Shown here piece after piece: positions 34,241 to 43,708 of a DNA stretch of 64,000 nucleotides; the stretch's first letter is position 1, and each line of letters begins with the position of its first letter. The notes under the pieces are model-generated. The model did not search any database. It was not told where the DNA came from and worked only from the letters and a program-made list of their open reading frames with translations. A program made the position numbers and the translations under genes. The stretch comes from Prostheceraeus crozeri. Its lineage: Eukaryota; Platyhelminthes; Polycladida; Euryleptidae. The stretch is taken from NCBI GenBank assembly GCA_907163375.1, contig CAJQUW010005328.1, forward strand, positions 62,001 to 126,000, in the 5' to 3' direction.

Positions 34241-35010
34241 AGAATGACTTTATTTGACTCACATTTAAAATCCGTGAGAGCATTACATACAATTATAATT
34301 CACACAAATTAGCTACATGAAACTTCACATGTTATGAGCAGCACAAAATTTGATGAAGGATTCACCAAATCGTTTGGTCTTTGCGCGAGGACATTTCAAT
34401 GAACATCTATTGCGAGTCATTACATTGGGACAAGGCCGCTCTTCAAAAATAATTCGAATTAACATCTTTTTCAATTTTTCTAAATAGTTTTCCGCATGAT
34501 GCATCGGCAACGGTAAACAAGCGAGACTGATTCATTTCACGCACAATTATTCGTAAAATACGCTTCTCAATGAGGACAGGAGATTTTTGTAGATATAATG
34601 TTAAATTACAAAAAGCGGGATATGCATATAGTATAAGAGAACGTATGAAAGCAACATATGCACGAAAAATAAGTTCGGGGGGACAGTCGCAGAGCTTCAA
34701 ATTTCTTATTAAGTAAATACGACGTGAGGCAGTACTGATAATGTTACTTATGTGGGCATTCCATCTCATGGTAGATGAAAAGGTCAACCCTAAAACTTTC
34801 AATTCTTCTACCTGAGGTAAAAGTACACCTTGCTGTACAATCACAGGGTCAATTGTCACAGATTTCCTCGTCACAATTTCCATTGTTTTACATTTTGATA
34901 TATTCAACGGTAGATGGCTTGCCTCAGACCAACTGAGACAATGATCCCATTCCTGTTGAAGTCTATCGTCAGAAGCGCTTCTCATGAAATGGAGAATCGT
35001 AACGTCATCT
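34241..35010 (-). mobile_element. LINE 3' half, copy 2 (minus)
   Basis: A 180-codon open piece (LPLNISKCKTMEIVTRKSV, VLGLTFSSTMRWNAHISNII, LILYAYPAFCN) is the palm-to-thumb end of a CR1/Jockey reverse transcriptase, preceded by a worn YxDDVTIL box near 35000. A C-terminal piece (34325-34510) and a 3' end with AATAAAGTCATTCTCTCTC follow. The TCTC-rich tail runs directly into copy 1, so copy 2 appears to have inserted into copy 1 in the same orientation. Confidence 0.7.
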
Positions 35011-35025
35011 TCGTAACGTTAAACA

Positions 35026-35580
35026 TAACATGAACTGTGAAACAAAAGACGTCATTTATGCATTGCAATGTCAGGGATGTGAAGCTACATACATCGGTCA
35101 AACTGGTGACTCATTACGAGCAAGAGTCCGGGTGCATCGGCAACAGATTCGCGACGACAATGACCGATCTCTTTACGTTAGTAATCACATTTTTAATTGC
35201 GCTCATGATTCAGAGTTGGTTCCGTGTTATGCCAATTCTCAAATTGCCACCTAACTGTGCAAGAACATACCGCGAAGAGAAAGAGAAATTATGTATAAAA
35301 ATCATAAAACTATCGCTAAATCGAGATATGTAAACTGCCATGTATTGAAATTTATCTCTGCCTACATAGATATTAATTTGAGATTTTGTTGACATCGTAT
35401 TACTTTAACTTTTCTTATATATCTAAGTTACATTAGTTGGATGTATATGAAAGATATTTGATTCTGTGACTAAATCATTTATGCCCTTGAGAAGCCTGCA
35501 ACAGGCAGAAACCGGTCGGGCTGTTTCAGTTATCTGGCTTGTTTTTCTTTTATCTTTTGGGTGTCGTATTACTTTACATT
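35026..35580 (+). mobile_element. PLE 3' end with GIY-YIG domain
   Basis: NCETKDVIYALQCQGCEATY, IGQTGDSLRARVRVHRQQI and YVSNHIFNC form a GIY-YIG nuclease start (CxxC, YIGQTGxSLRxRxxxH), with EKLCIKIIKLSLNRD after a frame change. About 300 bp of 3' UTR follows, with a worn hammerhead at 35483-35523, ending in a TA repeat. It is 5'-truncated. Confidence 0.7.
35483..35523 (+). ncRNA. Degenerate hammerhead-like motif
   Basis: GCCC...GGGC could form stem I; stem II is GCCTG/CAGGC; GAAAC and the palindrome ACCGGT with GUC follow. The CUGANGA box is changed (TTGAGAA), so cleavage is unlikely. Confidence 0.4.
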
Positions 35581-35606
35581 ATATATATATACATATATAT
35601 ATATAT
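35578..35606. repeat. (TA)n tract
   Basis: AT dinucleotide run at the PLE end; similar runs lie at 35750-35780 and 35927-35951. Confidence 0.9.
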
Positions 35607-35719
35607 ACCATAAATGAAAAGACTCAAAGAAAAGTCATTACTTCCCGACCGGCTTCTGCCTTCTGCCTGGATTGGTAGAAAAGTAATGCATTTTCTTTGA
35701 GTCTTTTCATTTATGGTAT
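35605..35719. repeat. 115-bp hairpin next to TA repeat
   Basis: ATACCATAAATGAAAAGACTC pairs with its complement at 35700-35719. The interior includes a GACCGGCTTCTGCC stretch, which is a reverse copy of the ACCGGT/GCAGAA part of the neighbouring PLE end. Confidence 0.75.
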
Positions 35720-35747
35720 TATTTCATTTTGATCCATTTTCCTATTT

Positions 35748-35782
<35 letters not shown>

Positions 35783-35816
35783 ATCAAGTAATAGAATAAA
35801 TCAAAATGGTAAATAA

Positions 35817-35919
35817 TATAAAAACCAAAAAAGCACTCAAGGAAAAGTCAAAAGTACCAAAATTCCAGGTATTCCTGGAATTTTGGTACTTTTGACTTTT
35901 CCTTGAGTGCTTTTTTTGG

Positions 35920-35927
<8 letters not shown>
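35817..35927. repeat. Near-perfect palindrome, 4-nt loop
   Basis: Arms of about 53 bp (AAAACCAAAAAAGCACTCAA, GGAAAAGTCAAAAGTACCAA, AATTCCAGG) match almost completely around TATT. TA repeats lie on both sides. A transcript would form a long, nearly unbroken hairpin. Confidence 0.85.
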
Positions 35928-35950
<23 letters not shown>

Positions 35951-35954
35951 CCAA

Positions 35955-36834
35955 AGTTTGGAGGAAAAACTGAAAACTCGGTACTCAATCATCAGCCAAA
36001 GCTAAGGAACGAATTTTACGTAGTTAAAATACTGAAGTAAATATGCAATCGGAGAAACCGCGACCTTTACAATTTAAAGAAATATACAGTTACAATAGAA
36101 GAATATGCATTCGGTGTTTATCGTGACCTCTGCAAAGCATGACACAAAGAAAGTTAGTGTCTTGATAGCAAATCCTTATTTCGGTGCCTGCATTTGGAGA
36201 CACGTTCATTTCGTTTGTTGAGTAGATTATCACCGTCGTGGTCAAAAATAAAAAATTTCTCGCTGAGACAAAGGTCGCACCTTTTCGTTACTTGGTTGGT
36301 GTGTTAACAAACTTTTTTGATCCTCCACTTTACTATTGTATTGAAACCTGCTTCCTTCAGCCTCCAATAATCCTTAAAAAGTTCAGTTTCATGCTTGTAT
36401 TTTTCATGGGAAAACAACTTCTTGTGGTTAGCGTATCTGAACTTGAATGAACTTTCGCAAATACCCTGATATCTTCCATTCTGACCATTACAAGTAATTT
36501 GGGCCTCATTCACAATGTTGTTTGCTAGAACGTTATTTTGAAAAGGGCATTTTTCTTTGTTCATGCAATTGCATTCCCTCCGATCTTTGCCATTTTCTTC
36601 TTTGCTCAATATTCTCCGGTTATGGGCGTTTATGATCGATTTTATGTTGGGCATGCAGCTATAGCTCACTTTGAGAGTGTTTCTATCAAAGATCCTTTGA
36701 AATCTGGTGCCATCTCTGAAATGTTTGTCAAGGAGTTCCAAAAAGCGATTGTTGCCACGGTTCTCCTGTAAGGTGAATTGAACCAAATTATCTGCCTTGT
36801 TGCATTCCCTTCTGAAAATAGTTTTCTTTAACAA
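35955..36834 (-). mobile_element. PLE 3' part with Cys-rich linker and GIY-YIG
   Basis: The minus frame 36304-36834 encodes KVSYSCMPNIKSIINAHNR, then RRECNCMNKEKCPFQNNVLA, IVNEAQITCNGQNGRYQGIC, SSFKFRYANHKKLFSHEKYK and LFKDYWRLKEAG. This is the CNC...CP...C linker followed by GIY-YIG that marks one Penelope-like lineage (Neptune/Nematis-type). YxGxxE/T and the FKxRxxNHxxSF box are present, with YQGI in place of YIGI. About 350 bp of 3' sequence follows towards 35955. The RT is not present. It is a different PLE lineage from those at 25529 and 58930. Confidence 0.7.
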
Positions 36835-37079
36835 TAATGCAGAGCATTTTTAACAGAGGTGCTTTGATTTTGCTGCTGATGGTGTTCGGGTTTATAGAGA
36901 AAACCCTTATAGTATTCAATCACAATGTCTAGTCACGTTATTGATACATTTTCAGATTGATGATTCAGATGTTGAACATTCATTTTGCATTGAATACTTT
37001 AGAATTCATAAATCGCAAATAATTGATTTACGCGTTACTAGATGATCAATTAACGCTCACACTTGTCACTGTTTCAGCA

Positions 37080-38919
37080 GACATCAGCACCAATGGCCTC
37101 CATAGACACGCCATGGTCATGAGTGAGTGACTTCAGTATCTAAACAGGTGCATTCGATATATTCGACATAGTCGCAAGGGTGAATTCAATTTGTAAATCA
37201 CCTCAAACTTTAAATTAACAAAATGTATGCGACTTTCAGCAAATGTGGATCAAATCACTCTATAGCAGAGAAGTACAGTCTCTGAAATCGTGTGATTGAT
37301 CACGATTACCCATCAGAATGTCTTCCTTTTCAAAAAAAGATGCATTAGAATTGTTTAGATGATTCGATGCAAAAGAAAGATGCATTATCTAAGTCGCAAT
37401 AGTTGAAATGGAATCGCCCGCTCCAATTACTAAAACAAATACATGCACACGCAAATTGAAAACGAACAAGTTCAGCAACAATCAATAGCCATTTTAATGC
37501 AGCCGCATCTGTTTCACCACAACACCAATAATCATCATGCATATATTCTACACGAGTGTGGTGAAGTCCCATCTGTTTGAATTAATTCCATTGAAAGAAA
37601 AGGTTTCACATATTTCACACATTTAGTCAACGTTGCATCTCACATATCTTCGCAGAATCATGAAAGACACTAATTGAGTTATTGAATCTCAACGAAGCGA
37701 ACATGTCCCCCAAGATGGGTTCCACGATGATGTTCCAAACAATTACCTTTCATACAAAAGTTTGAGGCGACAAGCATTCCCAACATGTTTCATCTCTAGA
37801 CAAATCAATATATAGAAAAATGTCCCCTAGTCTTCAATGAGTCAGAAACAGAGCGAATAGAACACTCAAAAAACGAAACGACTTTGTTACCTCTTCACTG
37901 TTGTGTATTCGCTGATGCGTCAAATTTCTTGGCTCTGAAAACGACTTCACAACGTACCGGCTTGCCACCTTTGTGTATCCGCTCATGTGCAACTAAATTA
38001 GAAGAACTTACGAAAGACTTCCCGCATGTCTCACAGATGAACGGCCTGTAACCAGTGTGTATCCGCTCATGCTTTTTCAGAGAGCTTAGATCTGCGAAAG
38101 ACTTCCTGCATGTCTCACAAATAAACGGCCTGTCACTTGTGTGTACCCACTCATGTCTAACCAAGTCGCTTTTTTGGGTAAACGACCTCCCGCATGTCTT
38201 ACAAATGTGAGGTCTGACACCTGTGTGTATTCGCTCATGCCTAGCCAAATCAGAGGAGTTTAAAAACGACTTCCCGCATGTCTCACACATAAACGGCCTT
38301 TCAATAGTGTGGATCCGCTGATGCCTCGCCAAATAAAAAGAGTTGACAAACGACTTCTCGCATATCTCACAAATAAATGCCTTCTCACCGGTGTGTATCC
38401 ACCGATGTCTTTTCAGAGAACTTAAATCTGTAAACGACTTTCCGCATGTCTCACAAATGAATGGTCTGTCACCTGTGTGTACCCGCATATGCCTTATCAA
38501 AGCACTTTGATCTGCAAACGACTTTCCGCATGTCTTACAAATGAATGGCCTGTCACCTGTGTGTATCCGCTGATGCCTTTTCAAACTACTGGAAGATGCA
38601 AACGACTTTCCGCATGTCTCACAAATGAACGGCCTGTCACCTGTATGAATCCGTTGATGCCTCACCAAGATGTTGTTTTCGGTAGACGATATCTCGCACG
38701 ACTCACAGGTGAACGGTCTGTCACCAGTGTGTATTCGCTCATGCCTTATCAGAGAACTAGAATCTGCTAACGACTTTCCGCATGTCTCACAAATGAAGTC
38801 TTTGGCTAGACTATTCACTGCTGATGCATTGTTCATCTTCATAAGGACCTAAAACAACAAAAACAAGAACATTATGAACCAAGAAAAAATGGTTTCAAAT
38901 ATGCATCATTACGATATAG
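37080..38919 (-). repeat. Zinc-finger duplication unit D
   Basis: Shares the 3' flank (GTGATTGATCACGATTACC near 37285) and the 5' flank up to CATCATTACGATATA, where similarity stops at about 38919. Confidence 0.7.
37895..38842 (-). CDS. C2H2 zinc-finger protein D, ten fingers
   Basis: Ten C2H2 fingers joined by TGDRP, TGEKA, IERP, TGVRP, TSDRP and TGYRP linkers, then a degenerate eleventh finger (VRCEVVFRAKKFDA) and SANTQQ, matching the tail of gene C. Finger 2 is altered outside its ligands (CESCEISSTENNILVRHQRIH): the KSF core is lost although both Cys and His pairs remain. The start MKMNNASAVNSLAKDF corresponds to the family N terminus, just after an acceptor-like TTTTAG where sister genes have TTTCAG. 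Presumed nuclear DNA-binding protein with no effector domain seen. Fingers 7-9 differ from genes B and C, showing reshuffling of the array. Confidence 0.85.
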   Translation of the reverse strand: MKMNNASAVNSLAKDFICETCGKSLADSSSLIRHERIHTGDRPFTCESCEISSTENNILVRHQRIHTGDRPFICETCGKSFASSSSLKRHQRIHTGDRPFICKTCGKSFADQSALIRHMRVHTGDRPFICETCGKSFTDLSSLKRHRWIHTGEKAFICEICEKSFVNSFYLARHQRIHTIERPFMCETCGKSFLNSSDLARHERIHTGVRPHICKTCGRSFTQKSDLVRHEWVHTSDRPFICETCRKSFADLSSLKKHERIHTGYRPFICETCGKSFVSSSNLVAHERIHKGGKPVRCEVVFRAKKFDASANTQQ

Positions 38920-38991
38920 GATCATTCCATTCGAAAAAGTACACATTCAACACATTCAATGAAATATAAAGAAGTTAACTCTCAGAAAAAT

Positions 38992-39163
38992 CATAGAATC
39001 ATAGACACAGAATAACACATAGATAATTTAAGTCAATTACCAGACATAGTGGTCACAGAAATAGGAGATTTTTGTGAAATCTCCTATTTCTGTGACCACA
39101 ATGTCTGGTAATTGACTTAAAGAATCTCTATTATTCTATCTCTTCTGTGTCTGTGATTCTATG
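38992..39163. repeat. 172-bp palindrome
   Basis: CATAGAATCATAGACACAGA pairs with its complement at 39143-39163. The inner arms (AGTCAATTACCAGACAT, GTGGTCACAGAAATAGGAGA) are close to perfect around TTTTTGTG. A hammerhead candidate lies 60 bp downstream, so palindrome and ribozyme may be one element end. Confidence 0.8.
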
Positions 39164-39223
39164 CATGCAAAATGTTTTTAATCCTTGTACCATTTGAATT
39201 TTATATATTTTTGTATTTCTTTC

Positions 39224-39280
39224 TATTCCTGATGAAGGATAAGAGTGGCTGTTCCACTCTTATCCGAAACCGGTAGAATA
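39224..39280 (+). ncRNA. Hammerhead ribozyme candidate (best in window)
   Basis: Stem I TATTC (39224-39228) pairs with GAATA (39276-39280). CTGATGA is at 39229-39235; stem II is 12 perfect pairs, GGATAAGAGTGG/CCACTCTTATCC, with loop CTGTT; GAAA is at 39266-39269; palindrome ACCGGT (39269-39274); cleavage triplet GUA (39273-39275). All core positions are canonical. Stem III is only the palindromic hexamer, as in Penelope-associated hammerheads. Self-cleavage is untested. Confidence 0.65.
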
Positions 39281-39559
39281 AACATTTAATAACATCATCT
39301 TCGAGACCTATTACGACGTTCTCGCAAACATCATATCCGGAGTACATGTTCAAATAGCTCATAGATATTCAAGACAGTAAAAATAGCTTACGAGCTGCGT
39401 GCACAGATAGCAGAGCCAGAGAGCAATCCAACCTTCTACCTCGAGGGCAGTCGACCGAATGATGTGCTTCAGTGCTCCCATATAATCAATCTAACATTTT
39501 TCCTGTTTGTGGCTCAGATATTGATGCTCAATTTAGCGAGCTTCTCTCCAAACATTGCG

Positions 39560-40306
39560 AGCAATAGGAAGAAGACAGCTCCAGGACACCGAAAAATTCA
39601 GAAAAATTGGTATTTTTAAAAAAACGACTAAATTCATGAATTTTGGTCATTATTTCAGGTTATGAAGACCTAAATTCATAAATTTAGGCGTTTTTAAAAA
39701 TACCCAATTTTTCAAATTTTTCAAAATCTCAAATTTGAGAATTACAATTTTTACCTTGAAAATCATGACCGTTCCAGGACACCGAAAAAATCATAAAAGT
39801 TAAGAATCTCAAATTTGTGATTGTAATTTTTTCTCTCTCTCTTGCTCAAATCATGACCGTTCCAGGACACAACATCAAAAAAATTGGTATTTTTAAAAAC
39901 GTCTAAATTCATGAATTTTATCCATTTTCAGGTTTTAAAATATGAGATAACTAAAACTATGCGTCTAAAAATATTTCTTTAAAAATGGAAGATACCTCGG
40001 AAATGGAAGGAATAAAAGTGAAAGAAACCGCAAGAATATATCCTTCGTTATCATATGAACGTAGTTCTACTTTAATGGACATTGAAAAAATGAATAAAGA
40101 AAAACATAAAGATAGAGTACGTTATCAGACAGATAAGGAATCTCAATTATTATTAAGATTAGAGCATTATAAAAAATTAAGAAAGAGATGGAGTAAAGTT
40201 AAGAATGTAACACAAGGAATTGGCATATTCTTAACAATAAGTTTAGGAGTATTTACAATTGTCATTTCATCTGGCGTTCTTACAAGTCCTGTTGTTGCTA
40301 CTGCTC
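39560..40306. repeat. Polinton left terminal inverted repeat
   Basis: Matches 55692-56521 in reverse complement. It contains about three copies of an AT-rich unit marked by CCGTTCCAGGACAC; the right repeat has one more copy and is about 85 bp longer. The inner part carries a copy of the first part of the gene at 55445-56035. Confidence 0.85.
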
Positions 40307-40311
40307 TGTGA
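39985..40311 (+). pseudogene. Polinton end-repeat copy of a conserved gene
   Basis: 108 codons matching the first half of the product of 55445-56035 (MEDTSEMEG, KHKDRVRY, HYKKLRKRWSKVKNV, then a hydrophobic stretch). It exists because the inverted repeat reaches into that gene. Fossil; function of the family unknown. Confidence 0.7.
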
Positions 40312-40460
40312 AACAATGAGATTTTAATTGTACGTTAGGCAAGTTGTTTCAAATCTTGCCAGTGAGTCAGCACACCCGTATGACGTTAAGACATCTGACA
40401 GCTGTACTGTTTTCATTTCTCTCTCTCGTCTGTCATTGTATCGTGTGCTGCGCTGTGATC

Positions 40461-41132
40461 AGTCATGACACAAGAAGTTATCGAAGAGCAGTCAAACATC
40501 ATTGCTACCTTTCCGGAGTTATTTGCAGAAATTTCATAACGATATATTTCCAATGATAAGAAGGAAGAATATAACACTTTCATCATTGAACAAATGGAGA
40601 AATTTCCTATTATTTTTGACCTTACATTTTTTGATAAGGAAAGAAAACGGAGAAGAAAAGCAAAACGCTTACTCGTGAAAGAAAAGAAAGAGAAAGGGGG
40701 GAAAAGATTGACGACCTTCATCATCAATTATCGACGTCTTTATCTACCCGATATGAATTTGTGGATTCCTTAGAAGACTTTGTTGAGCCTTCAGGAGATA
40801 CTGATAAAGACATTGCAAATTCAAATACTCTTTATGTGATGGAGAAGAAAAATAACGTTATTAACATACTGATGAAAATCTACCTCCGAAAACACGCGAA
40901 TTATTTACTGGATCTGTGTGAAAAGGATAAGGCATACTTTCAACATTTATTGCAAAGTAATAACATTTCTTATTCAAGGACTGAAATTGCATTTGCAATT
41001 AAATTAGGTAAGATGGCATCTATTTTTCCAAAGATTTGTAGACTAAATGTACCCTTACGTTTTTTGAAATCGAATTTATCATTGTTAGAAGATTGTCTTC
41101 GGAAATATGAAAGCTTTTGGAAAGAAGCTTAA
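40461..41132 (+). pseudogene. Unrecognised Polinton gene remnant
   Basis: The longest piece (40761-41132) begins MDSLEDFVEPSGDTDKDIAN and is helical and lysine-rich. I do not recognise the family. It lies between the left end repeat and the protease. Broken fossil. Confidence 0.35.
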
Positions 41133-41259
41133 AAGAAACTTAAAAGTAGTAGTAGCTGATTATATTTTCTTTTACTGGAGAACGAAAATTCGTTGTCCAC
41201 GGTGTGGACATGTTGTTAATGCAATTTGTAATCTTATAGTTAATAACCGATTGTTTTAA
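41107..41259 (+). CDS. Small Polinton ORF with CPRCGH knuckle
   Basis: A 50-codon frame beginning MKAFGKKLKRNLKVV, very basic, then a hydrophobic aromatic stretch (ADYIFFYWRT) and CPRCGH, a half zinc-ribbon. It overlaps the end of the preceding remnant. A second copy of the DYxFFYWRTxxxCPRCGH segment follows at about 41272-41345. Function unknown; a small virion or DNA-binding protein is possible. Confidence 0.35.
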   Translation: MKAFGKKLKRNLKVVVADYIFFYWRTKIRCPRCGHVVNAICNLIVNNRLF

Positions 41260-41451
41260 AGAAGTTGAAAGGTAGTAGCTGATTTTACTTTCTTTTACTG
41301 GAGAACGATAATTCCTTGTCCACGATGTGGACATCAATATTTGTAGACTTGTGTGGTTGCATTTTTGTGAATACACATACTGAAATATCCATGTGTTGTT
41401 TTTAATTTCACATTTACGGGAATATAATAGAAACAATTTATCTCATGTAAA

Positions 41452-41643
41452 ATGACTGGCCTGACCGAGTTCTTGAAAATATATGGCAAACAAACAACAA
41501 CGAATTTTAATCTAAAGAAAATTGCTAATCAATTGGGAATAAAGAATTTTCACATATTCATCAGAAATGAATTGCAGTTGATTAAAGATGTGCGAAGCAC
41601 TAGCTCTGCTAATAAACCGATTCCTTACAATGTCACTTTTTAA
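41452..41643 (+). pseudogene. Partial duplicate of the Polinton protease gene
   Basis: The first 45 codons closely match the start of 41773-42240 (TEFLK, TTTNFxLKKIANQLGIKNFH), followed by unrelated sequence. A tandem partial duplicate without the catalytic region. Confidence 0.6.
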
Positions 41644-41772
41644 TTTAGATTAAATTAAATCATTTCAAAATCGAATAAGTAGTAAGAAGAGTCATCATTA
41701 TGCGACAGTTTTAAATCAATACCCCCCTTCTGACTTCTAGGGGTCCCTATCAGAAATTTTTTTTATTATAAA

Positions 41773-42240
41773 ATGTCTTGCATTACCGAGTTCTTAAAAT
41801 TATATGGAACGCAAACAACTACAAATTTTCCTCTGAAGAAAATTGCTAATCAATTGGGAATAAAGAACTTTCACATATTGATGAGAGACGAGTTACAATT
41901 GATCAATAATCAGCCAACTGTAAATTTCATAACAAATCTTCACACGTCAGATCAAAAAGGAGTACATTGGTCAGCAGGACAAGGAAATATAAACTGTTCT
42001 AATTATCATTTCGACCGCCCAGAGGCTGAGAACTATTGGTTCGACTCTTATCGACTTCCCCCTACAAATAAAGTCAAAGAATTACTTGGCAATGGAACTT
42101 ATAATACATTTCAAATTCAAACACCAGGAACAACTTATTGCGGTCAATTATGTCTTTCTGTTTTACTTAAATTACAAAAAGGAGTACCACTTCTTGATAT
42201 TATGTTAGAATTGAATAATAATAATGATAATGATAATTAA
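41773..42240 (+). CDS. Polinton adenovirus-type cysteine protease
   Basis: 155 codons. This family cleaves virion proteins during maturation in adenoviruses and is a standard Polinton gene. Visible features: VHW around residue 65 (catalytic His candidate), FDSY near 90 (acidic residue), and QIQTPGTTYCGQLCLSVLLK, in which the Gln and the Cys of the CG pair (about residue 123) fit the adenain/Ulp1-type active site. The tail is an Asn/Asp run of low complexity. One of the better preserved genes of this fossil. Confidence 0.7.
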   Translation: MSCITEFLKLYGTQTTTNFPLKKIANQLGIKNFHILMRDELQLINNQPTVNFITNLHTSDQKGVHWSAGQGNINCSNYHFDRPEAENYWFDSYRLPPTNKVKELLGNGTYNTFQIQTPGTTYCGQLCLSVLLKLQKGVPLLDIMLELNNNNDNDN

Positions 42241-43045
42241 AAATCACTTCGTTGTAATTCATTTTGATAAAATCGGCCTCTGATATCTTCATCATCCAAA
42301 TCTTTGATTTCGTAAGTAATCGGATAAGTTTGATTTATTTTACAAACTTCAAATATTTCTTTAGTCCAATAACCAACAAAGCCTTTTTCAAATTTGTTCT
42401 TATACTTAAATATTCTAACTCTATCTCCAATTTTAAATTTCGGCTTACGTTTCTGCAAATTCGAATTACTCTCATTCGAATAATTATTTTCGAATATTTT
42501 TTTCGTATTAAATCAGGATCGTCAGAAGCCTTCTTTGGAGTTTCTTCAATACCTGAATGAATCTGATTGTTATTATCCTCAACAATTCCTGGTAATATCT
42601 TCAACCATTTCTGATTTCCTTGTTCTGTAAATTTCTTAAATAATTTATTTTTTAATGATCTATTGAATCTTTCTATCACTACAGCTTTTCCTGCATTTTC
42701 AGTTGAATAAACAGTTTCAAATAGTGGCTGACATTTCTGTTATAAAACTCCGATCCCTTGTCAAGAAACAATTTTTTTGGCTTTCTATCAGTTTCTTTAA
42801 AGATTTCTTCAAACGCATATTTAACTGATAGACCACTTTTATTTTTTTAAAGGCTTCACCCAAGCGTATCGTGTATATAAATCTATAACGGTCAATGCGT
42901 ATTTATAATCAGAATCATTCGGCATATGAATAAGATCAGCACTCCAAATATCATCTTTATTAAATACTTTTACTTTCAATAAATATTTAGGCCTTCTGTA
43001 TTCTTTATGAATTTCAGACGCGCAGCGGCTTGGGTCATTCGACAT
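42237..43045 (-). pseudogene. Polinton integrase
   Basis: Retroviral-type DDE integrase. On minus: DIWSADLIHMPNDSDYKYAL (first catalytic Asp region) and VIDLYTRYAWVKPLKK; then MIERFNRSLKNKLFKKF (Glu region); then a C-terminal chromo/SH3-like domain (PKFKIGDRVRIFKYKNKFEK, GYWTKEIFEV). The enzyme inserts the element and creates the 6-bp target duplication. Broken fossil copy, convergent with the protease gene. Confidence 0.8.
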
Positions 43046-43079
43046 TTCAGACGCGTAGGTTTCAGAGTTATGAGTTTCA

Positions 43080-43390
43080 TCTATCCCTGGCCAAAAAGCA
43101 TTTTAGCTTGTAAAGCTTTCTTAACAAACATTCCTTCAATTCTTTCTCTAAATGTAGGATTTTGAATACTATCTAATTCTTCTATCATTTTCTTATCAGC
43201 TACATGACGAGAACTTAAGTCATGATTTCGATAAGCTAAATCGTGTCTATAAGCTGTTGCATCTACTCTATTTATTGGTTTACTATTTTTTATAGGTGTA
43301 TTATCATCGTTTCATCTTAAATCTAATCTTGTGCCGGGGCCAGTAAAATTATGACCAGGTAGATGTTTTTCTTTTGAATATTTAAAAAAT
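43080..43390 (-). pseudogene. Polinton phospholipase A2-like domain
   Basis: The minus strand shows HLPGHNFTGPGTRLDLR, NRVDATAYRHDLAYRNH and SRHVADKKMIEELD. The GPGTxLD calcium-loop-like segment and HDxAY catalytic-type motif match the phospholipase A2 domain best known from parvovirus VP1, also reported in some Polinton-related viruses. It lies just upstream of the integrase region on the same strand. Its role would be membrane breach during entry. Fossil, decayed. Confidence 0.6.
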
Positions 43391-43708
43391 AAATCCAGAA
43401 AAGTTTTCTAATGCTTTTTGTATGTCACCTCCGCAGTGCAGCCGACCGGTGTGCTGACAATTTGAGGTTTTCTGTACTTTTAAGAGATAATTCAATAAAT
43501 CTAAATTGGAAATTTTTAATTTAATAAAATTTTCAGAATTTGTGGAAATCATTTTTAAAGATAAAAAAATTTTTAAAGATAAAATAAATGTTTTACCTAA
43601 TCGAACCTTGTTCCGAGGCTTTAGCCGATCACTTTAGTTCAGAGGATTTAGCCGATCGAACCAAAGGTCCTGAGGTTATTACCGAATCATACTAGGACTT
43701 AGATATAT
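43391..43708. other. Polinton intergenic segment with repeats
   Basis: Contains a GC-richer motif of the type ACCGATCGxACCAAAGGTCC and AGAGGxTTTAGCCGATC, which recurs at 44329-44480 and 45700-45745. No gene seen. Confidence 0.5.

Noticed and set aside
35960-36030. Another hammerhead on the minus strand (CTGATGA present near 35990)
   Set aside because: No GAAA box or GUH triplet follows at the right distance.
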